From the NCBI RefSeq assembly GCF_900070325.1, contig NZ_LN879430.1, positions 236,501-300,500 of the forward strand: a DNA stretch of 64,000 nt, in the 5' to 3' direction. The notes below the pieces were generated by a model that did no database searches, was not told the origin of the DNA, and was given only the letters and a program-made list of their open reading frames with translations. Positions 52,573 through 61,314 of the stretch are shown one piece after another (position 1 is the first letter of the stretch; the number at the start of each line of letters is the position of its first letter). The translations under genes and the position numbers were made by a program. The DNA comes from Herbinix luporum. Lineage in GTDB: Bacteria; Bacillota; Clostridia; Lachnospirales; Lachnospiraceae.

Positions 52573-53196
52573 ATGAATAAACAATTATTATTAGAACTAG
52601 AAGCTTATATTGAAAATAACAGATTAGATGACCTATTCTTTAGAGAAACCGTTACATATAATTATATTATGCCCATGAAATCGGCTTATAAAAAAGAAGA
52701 TAAAAAAAGAGAAGCTAAAGAAGTAAATGAAGAAGCCCAAGATGATAAGGCCTGGCTGGTACGTTTTCGTAAAAATAGCCTTTCAGAGGATGATTATGGT
52801 TTAATCTCTAAAGAAAATGAGATTGAACAATATATAAGTAAAGAAAAAAGTGAGGAGACTTTTAGCATTAAATTACTACAACATATTGATAGATTAGGAC
52901 TAAAGGATGCAGAAATATATAAAAAGGCCGGAATCGATCGTAGGCATTTTTCAAAAATAAGATGTGATGTAAACTATAAGCCTAAGAAGTCAACAGCCAT
53001 TGCCCTATGTATAGCCTTGGAACTTAATTTAAAAGAAAGTATAGAATTGCTTCAGCTGGCAGGATACTCCCTGTCTAACTGCGATATAGGTGATTTGGTA
53101 ATAAAGTTTTTTATCGAAAGAAAAATATATGATTTAACAATAGTTAATGAGGCCCTTGATTATTATGGACAGAAGATGGTGGGTGTAGTTGGGTGA
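52573..53196 (+). CDS. Uncharacterised HTH-like protein, 207 aa
   Basis: The C-terminal half (residues 95-200) has a helical pattern (SIKLLQHIDRLGLKDAEIYK; GIDRRHFSKIRCDVNYKPKK; STAIALCIALELNLKESIEL) like an XRE-type helix-turn-helix, a module often found next to VWA or macrodomain genes in clostridia. The N-terminal half is charged and low-complexity (KKEDKKREAKEVNEEAQDDK). It is divergent from the VWA gene. AGGAGGGG precedes the ATG. I cannot assign a function; a regulator or a partner of the VWA protein is plausible. Confidence 0.6.
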   Translation: MNKQLLLELEAYIENNRLDDLFFRETVTYNYIMPMKSAYKKEDKKREAKEVNEEAQDDKAWLVRFRKNSLSEDDYGLISKENEIEQYISKEKSEETFSIKLLQHIDRLGLKDAEIYKKAGIDRRHFSKIRCDVNYKPKKSTAIALCIALELNLKESIELLQLAGYSLSNCDIGDLVIKFFIERKIYDLTIVNEALDYYGQKMVGVVG

Positions 53197-53229
53197 ACCT
53201 TATAGTTAAATTTGATCGGAGGATTTATT

Positions 53230-53589
53230 ATGGGATGTTTAGGTAATGCCATTTGGTTTATATGTGGAGGCTTTTTAACCGGACTTAGCTGGCTTATTGC
53301 CGGGTGTTTATGGTGTATGACCATAATTGGGATACCAATCGGTATACAGTGTTTTAAATTTGCCGGACTGTGCTTTTTTCCCTTTGGAAAGGAAGTCGAA
53401 TATGGTGGTGGAGCAGGTTCTCTTTTGATGAATATAATTTGGTTACTAATAACCGGAATACCCCTTGCAATTGAATCAGCCTTATTTGGATTGCTTATGT
53501 GTATAACAATCATAGGAATTCCTTTTGGCTTGCAGCATTTTAAAATTGCAAAACTGGCTCTAATGCCCTTTGGCGCAACTGTAAGATAA
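53230..53589 (+). CDS. YccF-domain membrane protein
   Basis: About 119 residues, all hydrophobic, with two copies of the YccF motif: IIGIPIGIQCFKFAGLCFFPFGKEV and a second copy ending IIGIPFGLQHFKIAKL (first motif quoted in parts: IIGIPIGIQCFKFAGL, FFPFGKEV). Function is unknown. CGGAGGA supports ATG 53230. Located 33 bases after the HTH-like gene. Confidence 0.85.
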   Translation: MGCLGNAIWFICGGFLTGLSWLIAGCLWCMTIIGIPIGIQCFKFAGLCFFPFGKEVEYGGGAGSLLMNIIWLLITGIPLAIESALFGLLMCITIIGIPFGLQHFKIAKLALMPFGATVR

Positions 53590-53617
53590 ATTTTATTGGC
53601 ATGGGAAAGGTTAAAAA

Positions 53618-54529
53618 ATGAACAGAAAAAATAAAGAGCTATATAAAGAAGAAATTTTTATAAAGGGAGAAAAGTATTATTTTGTCAAAGACTATGAAGA
53701 AAATGAAGAGTATCGTCAAAGCTTTAACCGGCTGACTGAAAAAGTTTTTGGATTTAACCTTGAAAGCTGGTACAAGAAAGGATATTGGACGGATAAATAT
53801 AGCCCCCATTCCTTATTATATAAAGGGAATATTGTAGCTAATGTTTCTGTTAACACAATGGAATTTTCTCTTTTTGATAAGGGGGTAAAAGTTATTCAAC
53901 TAGGTACAGTTATGACAGATCCGGAATTTCGCAATGGTGGTCTTAGTCGAACTTTAATGGAGTTTGTTCTTAGTGATATAAAAGAAAGATATGATTTAGT
54001 ATATTTGTATGGCAATAATACAGTTACAGATTTTTATCCCAAGTTTGGCTTTGTAAAATCTAAGGAATATGTTCATTGGGGAGTTTTTAAAAAAGAAGGG
54101 ATTAATGCTTCATTTTATAAGTTAGATATAAAAAATGAAAAAGATAGAAAGATTCTAATAAGATTAGTTAAAAACACTATACCCATATCAAAAATTTCAA
54201 TGTTAAATAATATGGAACTTATTATGTTTTATTTGGATTCGTTTATGGCAGACAATATATATTATTCTCGGGAAATGGATTTGGCTGCAATAATTGAGTA
54301 TGGGGAGGGTGAACTGTTGCTGGTAGATATTTTTAGTGCAAATGATTTTAATTTAGAAGAACTTATACCTTCCCTATTAAAAGAGGAGATGATGAAGGTT
54401 ACCTTAGGCTTTACACCAAGGAATGACAGAGGATTTCAAATTGAAGCTATTGAAGGAGATGACACCTTCTTTGTCTTAAATAAGTCTCTAAATATAGCTG
54501 GCAGATTCCCAATGCTATCTCACACTTAA
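53618..54529 (+). CDS. GNAT-family N-acetyltransferase
   Basis: A 303-residue protein. The acetyltransferase fold occupies residues 40-170, with the acetyl-CoA segment VMTDPEFRNGGLSRTLMEFV (R-N-G-G-L-S in place of R-x-x-G-x-G/A) near residue 105 and YGNNTVTDFYPKFGFVKS near 145. The C-terminal ~130 residues form a second domain of unknown role. The substrate is unknown. The gene starts 28 bases after the YccF gene and may be co-transcribed. Confidence 0.82.
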   Translation: MNRKNKELYKEEIFIKGEKYYFVKDYEENEEYRQSFNRLTEKVFGFNLESWYKKGYWTDKYSPHSLLYKGNIVANVSVNTMEFSLFDKGVKVIQLGTVMTDPEFRNGGLSRTLMEFVLSDIKERYDLVYLYGNNTVTDFYPKFGFVKSKEYVHWGVFKKEGINASFYKLDIKNEKDRKILIRLVKNTIPISKISMLNNMELIMFYLDSFMADNIYYSREMDLAAIIEYGEGELLLVDIFSANDFNLEELIPSLLKEEMMKVTLGFTPRNDRGFQIEAIEGDDTFFVLNKSLNIAGRFPMLSHT

Positions 54530-54815
54530 AAAGTTAAGGGAAAGCTTCTTTCTTGGTCAATATTGATTACAAGCAGCTTATAGGTTATAATATAGGTACT
54601 TTACTTATAACTGTTCTTAAGTTGAATAACTTCTATGTAACTTGTTTTATCTTCACGAGGCTTTTCATTAACACATAATTTTAATGTAAATAAATATCTT
54701 ATATGAATGACAATAATAATTCTAAGCTTTACACCCTGTACATTATAAAATGAATAAAGTAACTGATGAAATGTTTGTAGGCTATTGGATATTAATCTTA
54801 TTAGGGGGTTATGCC
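54530..54815. other. Intergenic region, 286 bases
   Basis: AT-rich, with a promoter-like TTATAATATAGG near 54586. I see no ORF with an SD, no RNA gene and no repeat. Confidence 0.4.
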
Positions 54816-55457
54816 ATGGAACAAAGAGCTATTAAAATTCATTCATCGGAAAACAAAAAGGTTAAGCTTAAGGTTATTCCGGGACACTTTGCAACCAGCC
54901 ATTCCCATGTAAATCATTACATTGACTTGACTACAACTAAGACAAGGCTTAGTGAGGCCTCAGAGACTGCCCAGGTTATGGCAAAGCAATATGTAAATAA
55001 TGTGGTTATTGATACTATTGTTTGCTTAGATAATTGTGATGTTATAGGAGCTTTCTTAGCTAATGAATTAACTATTGCCGGAATTCGTTCCTTGAACGCC
55101 CATCAGACCATGTATATTATATCTCCTGAGTTTAATACAAATGGACAGATGATTTTTAGGGATTGCAACCAACCTGCAGTATATAATAAGAATATACTTT
55201 TACTGGTTGCCTCAGCAACCACAGGAGATACTATTAGACGTAGCTTAGATTGTATAAGATATTATGGTGGTATTGTTAATGGTATAAGCGCCATATTCTC
55301 TGCCGTTGATCAGGTGGAGGGAATGAAGGTAAATTCGATTTTTAGGTCAGAAGACCTTCCTAATTATCAAAGTTATAGCATTAATGAATGTCCTCTTTGT
55401 AAAAAAGGCCATAGGCTTGAGGGAATTGTAAACGGATATGGTTATATGAGATTATAA
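54816..55457 (+). CDS. Phosphoribosyltransferase (orotate PRTase-like)
   Basis: About 213 residues of a type-I phosphoribosyltransferase fold. The substrate loop is VIDTIVCLDNCDVIGAFLAN, and the PRPP-binding region is KNILLLVASATTGDTIRRSL (hydrophobic stretch, then T-T-G-D-T as PRPP loop). A C-terminal CPLCKKGHRLE adds a possible metal-binding turn. It resembles proteins annotated as orotate phosphoribosyltransferase, but the substrate is not proven. AGGGGG supports ATG 54816; an upstream in-frame extension to 54750 lacks an SD. Confidence 0.75.
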   Translation: MEQRAIKIHSSENKKVKLKVIPGHFATSHSHVNHYIDLTTTKTRLSEASETAQVMAKQYVNNVVIDTIVCLDNCDVIGAFLANELTIAGIRSLNAHQTMYIISPEFNTNGQMIFRDCNQPAVYNKNILLLVASATTGDTIRRSLDCIRYYGGIVNGISAIFSAVDQVEGMKVNSIFRSEDLPNYQSYSINECPLCKKGHRLEGIVNGYGYMRL

Positions 55458-55461
55458 TAAT

Positions 55462-55508
55462 TTTGGCTGCTGCATAATGGCGATTAAGTCATCTTGCAGC
55501 AGCCTGTT
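55462..55508. terminator. Terminator between convergent genes
   Basis: GGCTGCTGCA pairs with TGCAGCAGCC (about 55464-55503), followed by TGTTTTAC; between the phosphoribosyltransferase and ROK genes. Confidence 0.8.
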
Positions 55509-55511
55509 TTA

Positions 55512-56390
55512 CTAAAAACTCAAATATGCCTGATAGCCCAGTCTTAAGGCTCCCATAATACCCGAATTATCTCCTAATGCCGGAGGAACAATATAATTTT
55601 CTATATTATCATTTATCTTAGCTAAACTAATATAATCTCCTAAATATTCACGAACCTTTGCTCTAATTAGTGGAAATAGCTGTTTTTGTTTCATAACTCC
55701 TCCCCCAAGGACAATCCTATTAGGGGAATAGCAAAGTATAAAGTTAGCTAGGGCCTGTGCAATATAGTGGGATTCTAAGTCCCACACTTTATAATTATCT
55801 TCAAGTTCATAGGCTTTCTTCCCCCAGCGCCCTTCAATAGCAGGACCTGAAGCCAGACCTTCAAGACAATCAGAGTGATAAGGACAATTACCTTTATAGG
55901 TATCATGGCTTAGCCGTCTTAGGATAATATGCCCTGCTTCCGGATGCATTAGTCCATGTAGGGGTTTTCCATGGATACAGACTCCAACTCCCACCCCAGT
56001 TCCTATGGTAATATATAAAGAAACTTCGCAACCTTGTAGGGCGCCCCAGGTTCCTTCTCCAAGTGCAGCCCCGTTAACATCAGTATCAAATCCAATGGGA
56101 ACTTTAAGAGCTTCATAAAAAGCCTTTACTATATTAAAATTTCTCCATGGCAGTTTAGGCGTACTGGTAATATAGCCATAGGTCTTGGAATTGATATCCG
56201 GATCTATAGGACCAAAGCAGCCAATACCTAAGGCTTCAATACCTTCATTAAGAAAAAAATTAATTAATTTTGGCATGGTAGTATCCACAGTTTCAGTGGG
56301 GATTACAGTTCTTTTTATTATTTTGCCATTCTCATGGCCAATGGCACATACCATCTTTGTGCCACCGGCTTCTAATGCTCCAATAATCAT
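55512..56390 (-). CDS. ROK-family sugar kinase (fructokinase-like)
   Basis: A 292-residue ROK kinase. The ATP-phosphate motif is LEAGGTKMVCAIG at the N-terminus, followed by IGCFGPIDP (substrate loop) and GTGVGVGV. The zinc-binding region GHIILRRLSHDTYKGNCPYH then SDCLEGLASGP has the His-Cys-Cys-Cys ligands. This variant is typical of ROK fructokinases (ScrK/GmuE type) rather than NagC regulators; there is no DNA-binding domain. Substrate is probably fructose or mannose. Confidence 0.88.
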   Translation of the reverse strand: MIIGALEAGGTKMVCAIGHENGKIIKRTVIPTETVDTTMPKLINFFLNEGIEALGIGCFGPIDPDINSKTYGYITSTPKLPWRNFNIVKAFYEALKVPIGFDTDVNGAALGEGTWGALQGCEVSLYITIGTGVGVGVCIHGKPLHGLMHPEAGHIILRRLSHDTYKGNCPYHSDCLEGLASGPAIEGRWGKKAYELEDNYKVWDLESHYIAQALANFILCYSPNRIVLGGGVMKQKQLFPLIRAKVREYLGDYISLAKINDNIENYIVPPALGDNSGIMGALRLGYQAYLSF

Positions 56391-56522
56391 GAGGGACCTC
56401 CATCGAATTTTTGTAGATAAGTTAATTATAACACAACTTTGTAATTAAGCTTTTAACAATGTGTATTAGAATTACAGTACTACTGCCTATTTAGCCTGCA
56501 TAGAATGTAACAACAACGATAA

Positions 56523-56566
56523 TAAGGGGGAATGCGTTCCGCAGGTTAGCTAGGAACGCAGAAACT
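56523..56566 (+). promoter_or_regulatory. Stem-loop in the spoIIID leader between a strong SD and the start codon
   Basis: A perfect 8-bp stem TGCGTTCC (56533-56540) / GGAACGCA (56553-56560) with a 12-base loop separates AAGGGGG (about 56524-56530) from ATG 56567. Unfolded, the good SD is about 36 bases from the start. Folded, it lies only 8 bases away. The only nearer SD-like string (AGGAA, 56552-56556) is inside the stem. Confidence 0.55.
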
Positions 56567-56827
56567 ATGAAAGGCTATATAGAGGAAAGGGCGGTTGAAA
56601 TCGCTAATTATATCATCGAAAATAATGCAACTGTGAGGCAGACCGCAAAGCAGTTCGGCATTTCTAAGTCAACCGTACATAAAGACGTTACAGAACGTCT
56701 TTTACAAATTAATCCTTCACTGGCCAGTAGGGCAAGAGTAGTACTTGATCGTAATAAGTCGGAGCGCCATATAAGAGGTGGCTTGGCTACAAAGGAAAAA
56801 TATCTACAGAAAGCTAAATACAACTAA
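56567..56827 (+). CDS. spoIIID: Sporulation transcriptional regulator SpoIIID
   Basis: An 86-residue DNA-binding protein matching SpoIIID across its whole length: YIEERAVEIANYIIENNATV at the start, the helix-turn-helix VRQTAKQFGISKSTVHKDVT near residues 24-43, and the conserved SERHIRGGLATKEKYL tail. It switches mother-cell gene expression from sigma-E to sigma-K during sporulation. Together with the coat protein gene, this marks a spore-former. It stands immediately before the rnf operon, separated by a terminator. Confidence 0.96.
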   Translation: MKGYIEERAVEIANYIIENNATVRQTAKQFGISKSTVHKDVTERLLQINPSLASRARVVLDRNKSERHIRGGLATKEKYLQKAKYN

Positions 56828-56841
56828 ATGCCGAAACAAGA

Positions 56842-56885
56842 AGGGTATCTTATGTAAAAAATTAAACATAAGATACCTTTTTTAA
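56842..56885 (+). terminator. Rho-independent terminator after spoIIID
   Basis: GGGTATCTTATG (56843-56854) pairs with CATAAGATACC (56867-56877), followed by TTTTTTA. Confidence 0.88.
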
Positions 56886-56923
56886 TCATTAATAGCAAAA
56901 AAAAGACTTACAAAAAAAGGTAG

Positions 56924-56952
56924 TGTTCAAAAATTTCGTAATATGTTATAAT
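56924..56952 (+). promoter_or_regulatory. Promoter of the rnf operon
   Basis: Extended -10 element TGTTATAAT (56944-56952, TG-n-TATAAT) with a weak -35 (TGTTCA at 56924-56929, 17-base spacer), about 75 bases before rnfC. Confidence 0.6.
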
Positions 56953-57024
56953 GATTCCGTATGCCTAAAAGGCAAGAGATTGTCTAATGTTTAACATAAA
57001 ATAATAGAAAGAAGGAAAAGGATA

Positions 57025-58338
57025 ATGGCAAGGTTAACATTTCCGGGCGGCATCCATACATATGATGGTAAGAAGCTATCTAAGGACAAGCCCATATCTG
57101 CTATTTTACCAAAGGGTGACTTGGTATTTCCACTTTCCCAGCATATTGGTACACCGGCAAAACCCCTAGTAGCCAAGGGTGATACGGTATTGGTAGGTCA
57201 AAAGATTGCCGAGGCCTCGGATGGTATTTCAGCTCATGTAATCAGCTCAGTTTCCGGGACTGTAAAGGCTATCGAAAAAAGACTTACACCGACAGGAAAA
57301 ATGGTAGAGTCTATTGTGATTACTAATGATGGTGAATATAAGAAGATTGAAGGTTTTGGACAGGACCGTGATTATAGCAAGATGTCAAAGTCCGAAATCA
57401 GACAGGCTGTAAAAGAGGCCGGGATTGTAGGGCTGGGGGGAGCCGGGTTTCCCACCCATATAAAGCTGACACCTAAGGATGAGAACAAGATTGATTATGT
57501 AATTGTTAACGGTGCAGAATGTGAACCCTATCTTACATCGGATTATAGGCTAATGATGGAAGCAGGGGAGATAATACTTGGTGGATTAAAAATATTGCTT
57601 CGCTTATTTGACAAGGCAGAAGGCATTATTGCCATTGAGGATATAAATCCCGATGTAATAAAAAAATTCCAGGAACTAACTGCCAAGGAGACTAATATTA
57701 AAGTTAAAATTCTTAAGACAAAGTACCCTCAAGGTGGTGAGCGGCAGCTGGTCTATGCAACTACAGGAAGAAAACTTAATTCTAAGAAAATTCCTGCTGA
57801 TTTAGGTTGCATAGTTAATAATGTGGGAACTGTGGCAGCTATCTATATGGCAGTAGCTAAAAGTACCCCTTTGACACATAGGATTGTAACAGTATCAGGT
57901 GATGCAATAGCTGAGCCTCAGAATTTCTATGTACCTTTAGGTATAAATTTTAGTGAAATAATTGAAGCGGCAAAAGGTTTTACGGCACAGCCCAAGAAAA
58001 TTATTATAGGGGGACCTATGATGGGCACATCGGTGTATACCCATGATTTACCTGTAACTAAGACAAGTTCAACCTTGCTTGCATTTATTAAAGATGAAGC
58101 AGCAGTAGAGGAATCAGCATGTATCCGTTGTGGTAAATGTCATGAACATTGTCCCTTGAATTTACTTCCCATCAAATTACAGATGGCGGCGATTCATAAT
58201 GAATATGAAAAATTTAAGAAATTAGATGGTATGGAATGCTGCGGATGTGGATGCTGTTCCTATGTTTGTCCGGCAAAAAGAAGTCTAACTCAGTCAATTG
58301 TTCAGACTAAGCAAAGAATCTTAAAAGAAAACAAGTAA
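57025..58338 (+). CDS. rnfC: Rnf complex subunit C (NADH-binding)
   Basis: A 437-residue soluble subunit that accepts electrons between NADH and the iron-sulfur chain of the membrane Rnf complex. The N-terminal region carries GLGGAGFPTHIKL near residue 140 (FMN/NADH-binding pattern), and the 4Fe-4S motifs are CIRCGKCHEHCP and MECCGCGCCSYVCP near residues 370-415. It opens the rnfCDGEAB operon, the usual order. Ferredoxin:NAD+ oxidation here pumps ions across the membrane. Confidence 0.95.
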   Translation: MARLTFPGGIHTYDGKKLSKDKPISAILPKGDLVFPLSQHIGTPAKPLVAKGDTVLVGQKIAEASDGISAHVISSVSGTVKAIEKRLTPTGKMVESIVITNDGEYKKIEGFGQDRDYSKMSKSEIRQAVKEAGIVGLGGAGFPTHIKLTPKDENKIDYVIVNGAECEPYLTSDYRLMMEAGEIILGGLKILLRLFDKAEGIIAIEDINPDVIKKFQELTAKETNIKVKILKTKYPQGGERQLVYATTGRKLNSKKIPADLGCIVNNVGTVAAIYMAVAKSTPLTHRIVTVSGDAIAEPQNFYVPLGINFSEIIEAAKGFTAQPKKIIIGGPMMGTSVYTHDLPVTKTSSTLLAFIKDEAAVEESACIRCGKCHEHCPLNLLPIKLQMAAIHNEYEKFKKLDGMECCGCGCCSYVCPAKRSLTQSIVQTKQRILKENK

Positions 58339-58405
58339 CTAATCTTTAAGTAGACATGATGATTTATGAAAAAGCGTATTTAATTATTAAGAAAGAGGTG
58401 TAAGT

Positions 58406-59401
58406 TTGAACGATTTTTATAACGTATCGGCAGCCCCACATATCAGGAGCCCTATTACGACAAAATCAATAATGCAGGATGTAGTTATAGCCCTTATTCC
58501 TGCCAGCTTATTTGGTATCTTTAATTTTGGCTTAAGAGCCTTACTTGTTATTTTAGCTACGGTTTTATCTTGTGTATTAACCGAATATATTTATTGCAGA
58601 TTAATGAAGAAACCGGTTAATCCCGGAGATTACAGCGATGTTGTAACAGGCCTACTTTTGGCACTTAACTTACCGGTAGATATCCCTATTTGGATTGCTG
58701 TGTTGGGAGGCGTATTTGCTATATTAATAGTAAAAATGCTTTTTGGTGGTTTAGGCCAAAACTTTATGAATCCGGCCCTGGCAGCAAGAGTATTTCTATT
58801 AATCAGCTTCCCTACTAAAGTTGCATCATTTGCTTTAGATAAGGTGACATCCCCAGGTATTAAGGATTTCTTAAGAGACGGAGCCTTGGTACTTGACGGT
58901 GTATCTGGGGCAACTCCTTTAGGTCAGCTTAAAGCAGGAGAAAGTGTAGACTTATTAAAATTATTTGTGGGACATGTAGGTGGCAGTATTGGAGAAACCA
59001 GTACATTAGCCCTGTTAATAGGTGCAGCTTATTTGCTTTATCGTAAGGTGATTTCTCTTAGGATACCTTTAAGCTATATATTATCCTTTGCGGTATTTGT
59101 CCTAGTTTTTGGCGGTAAGGGCTTTGACCCAAACTTTATACTGGGTCAAGTTCTTGGAGGAGGTCTTATTTTGGGAGCATTTTTCATGGCCACCGATTAT
59201 GTTACAAGTCCTGCTACCCCTAAGGGGCAAATTTTATTCGGTATTTTCCTAGGAATAATGACCGGTTTATTTAGAATTGTAGGTAACGGTGTAGAGGGAG
59301 TATCCTATGCTATTATATTAGGAAACCTTTTGGTACCTATGATTGACAATGTGACAGGTCCAAAAACATTTGGAAAGGAGCGTGTAAAAGATGGCAAATA
59401 A
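58406..59401 (+). CDS. rnfD: Rnf complex subunit D (membrane flavoprotein)
   Basis: A 331-residue membrane protein with about eight to nine hydrophobic segments. The flavinylation site is DGVSGATPLGQ (SGAT at residues 167-170), where ApbE attaches FMN to the Thr. AAHIRSP-type opening (SAAPHIRSPITT) is typical. The start is TTG at 58406 behind AAGAAAGAGGTG. It overlaps rnfG by 11 bases. Confidence 0.94.
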   Translation: MNDFYNVSAAPHIRSPITTKSIMQDVVIALIPASLFGIFNFGLRALLVILATVLSCVLTEYIYCRLMKKPVNPGDYSDVVTGLLLALNLPVDIPIWIAVLGGVFAILIVKMLFGGLGQNFMNPALAARVFLLISFPTKVASFALDKVTSPGIKDFLRDGALVLDGVSGATPLGQLKAGESVDLLKLFVGHVGGSIGETSTLALLIGAAYLLYRKVISLRIPLSYILSFAVFVLVFGGKGFDPNFILGQVLGGGLILGAFFMATDYVTSPATPKGQILFGIFLGIMTGLFRIVGNGVEGVSYAIILGNLLVPMIDNVTGPKTFGKERVKDGK

Positions 59402-60038
59402 AAATGAAAATAAATCAACTATTTTAAAAGACGCTCTTTCTTTAACTTTTATCACAATAATATGTAGCTTTGCCTTAGCTTTTGTCTATGAGATAACAAA
59501 GGCACCTATTGCCGCACAAGAAGATGCAAAAAAGAATGCAGGCTATAAGGTGGTATATAAGGATGCTAAGGAATTAAGTACCCATGAAGAATTGGTTAAG
59601 TTGGCAGCAGAAACAGATATATCAAGCTTAGATGCTTCTTATGCCGGTGTTACCATTGAAGATGTGGTTCGGGCACTGGATGAGAATAAGAATCCTATCG
59701 GTTATATTATTACATCAAGGACCAGAGGATATGCCAGCACTATAAAAGTAGCTGTGGGCTATTCCTTGGACGGAGTAGTACAGGGAATGGAACTGCTAGA
59801 AATTGCCGATTCCCCCGGATATGGAGCAAATGCCAATACACCGGAATTTAAGGATAAATTTGCAGGGGTAAAAACAGATCAATTTATAGTTACCAAAGGT
59901 GGGGCCAAGGAGGACAATGAAATAGACGTTGTCAGCAGTTCCACAACCACAACAGAAGCTGTGGTAAGAGCTGTCAATGGAGGATTAGGTTTTCTGCTTG
60001 AATATGCAGAAGGATTAGGAGGTGCCTCAAATGAATAA
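59391..60038 (+). CDS. rnfG: Rnf complex subunit G (membrane-anchored FMN protein)
   Basis: A 215-residue protein: N-terminal membrane helix (residues 15-35) and an FMN-binding extracytoplasmic domain (GYIITSRTRGYASTIKVAVG; GMELLEIADSPGYGANANTP). The usual flavinylation motif D-x-x-S-G-A-T is replaced by DVVSSSTTTTEAV, so the acceptor Thr would be T185 in S-S-S-T. The G and A of the motif are missing, yet the surrounding pattern is kept. It overlaps rnfD and is closely followed by rnfE. Confidence 0.92.
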   Translation: MANKNENKSTILKDALSLTFITIICSFALAFVYEITKAPIAAQEDAKKNAGYKVVYKDAKELSTHEELVKLAAETDISSLDASYAGVTIEDVVRALDENKNPIGYIITSRTRGYASTIKVAVGYSLDGVVQGMELLEIADSPGYGANANTPEFKDKFAGVKTDQFIVTKGGAKEDNEIDVVSSSTTTTEAVVRAVNGGLGFLLEYAEGLGGASNE

Positions 60039-60708
60039 ATATATTGAACGTTTGACAAACGGTTTATTTAAAGAAAATCCCACCTTCGTCCTTATGCTGG
60101 GAATGTGTCCTACCTTAGCGGTTACCACATCGGCTATGAATGCTTTGGGTATGGGATTATCAACAGCGGTAGTATTAATAGCTGCCAATGTTGTTATAGC
60201 AGCCTTGAGAAAGTTCATACCTGACCGGGTAAGAATGCCATACTTTATTGTGGTAGTTGCTTCTATGGTTACTATTGTAGAATTACTGCTTAAAGCTTAT
60301 CTGCCTGAAGTCAGTGAAGCTTTGGGTATCTATATACCTTTAATAGTTGTTAACTGTATAATATTTGGCCGTGTAGAGGCTTATGCGGCAAAGAACAAAG
60401 TAGGGCTTTCCTTATTTGATGGTATAGGAATGGGACTGGGATTTACCATGGCCTTGGTTTTAATAGGGGCCTTCCGTGAACTGCTTGGGGCAGGTACCTT
60501 ATTTAATATAAGAATAATGCCTGAAAGTTTTGAACCTATAATAATGATAAAGGAAGCACCCGGTGCCTTCTTGGTACTGGCAATGCTTACGGCTCTGCAG
60601 AACAAATTTAAGCTTCCATCAGCCACCAATGGTAATGTAAAAAAATCAGCTCTTGCTTGTGGCGGTGATTGTGCTAATTGTAGTAGTGAAGGAAGGGGGA
60701 ACGACTAA
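60031..60708 (+). CDS. rnfE: Rnf complex subunit E with Cys-rich tail
   Basis: About 225 residues, six membrane segments, opening with MNKYIERLTNGLFKENPTFV and containing LGMCPTLAVTTSAMNALGMG, the family pattern. The final 20 residues are hydrophilic and cysteine-rich (ACGGDCANCSSEGRGND), resembling a small metal-binding finger. AGGAGG at 60018-60023 supports ATG 60031. The reading overlaps the rnfG end by 8 bases. Confidence 0.93.
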   Translation: MNKYIERLTNGLFKENPTFVLMLGMCPTLAVTTSAMNALGMGLSTAVVLIAANVVIAALRKFIPDRVRMPYFIVVVASMVTIVELLLKAYLPEVSEALGIYIPLIVVNCIIFGRVEAYAAKNKVGLSLFDGIGMGLGFTMALVLIGAFRELLGAGTLFNIRIMPESFEPIIMIKEAPGAFLVLAMLTALQNKFKLPSATNGNVKKSALACGGDCANCSSEGRGND

Positions 60709-61299
60709 ATGAATGCTGATTATTTTATGAATTTATTATCTGTTTTTATTAGTGCTGCTTTAATAAATAATGTTATACTAAGTCAGTTCTTGGGTATATG
60801 CCCCTTCCTTGGTATTTCGAATAAAGTTAAAACGGCTACCGGCATGGGTTTAGCGGTAATGTTTGTTATTACCACATCATCTATAATGTGTAGTTTAATA
60901 TATGATTTTATTTTAAATCCTTTGGATTTAGGATACCTAAACACTATAGTGTTTATTATTGTAATTGCCTGTCTTGTTCAGTTTGTTGAAATGGTAATAA
61001 AAAAATTCAGCCCGGCTCTTTATGAATCTTTAGGAGTGTATCTTCCACTAATTACTACTAACTGTGCCGTACTGGGTGTTGCCATTCTTAATGTAGAGCA
61101 AGGTTTTGATTTGGTAGAAAGTATTGTTAACGGGTTTGCCTCTGCACTAGGATTTACTATAGCGATAATACTTATGGCAGGTATCCGTGAAAGAATGGAG
61201 TATAACGATATTCCAAAGGTTTTTAAAGGCTTCCCGATTACCTTGATAACGGCAACCTTGATGGCTATGGCCTTCTATGGTTTTTCCGGTCTATCTTAG
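60709..61299 (+). CDS. rnfA: Rnf complex subunit A
   Basis: A 196-residue membrane protein with six hydrophobic segments. Its opening ISAALINNVILSQFLGICPF and the later LITTNCAVLGVAILN (with the conserved Cys residues that coordinate the membrane iron-sulfur cluster shared with RnfE) identify RnfA. It starts immediately after the rnfE stop. Confidence 0.95.
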   Translation: MNADYFMNLLSVFISAALINNVILSQFLGICPFLGISNKVKTATGMGLAVMFVITTSSIMCSLIYDFILNPLDLGYLNTIVFIIVIACLVQFVEMVIKKFSPALYESLGVYLPLITTNCAVLGVAILNVEQGFDLVESIVNGFASALGFTIAIILMAGIRERMEYNDIPKVFKGFPITLITATLMAMAFYGFSGLS

Positions 61300-61314
61300 A
61301 AGGGAGGATAATTA

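Noticed and set aside
53163..53513. Minus-strand ORF opposite the YccF gene
   Set aside because: It is the complement of a hydrophobic repeat-rich coding region with no SD; the plus-strand YccF homology is clear.
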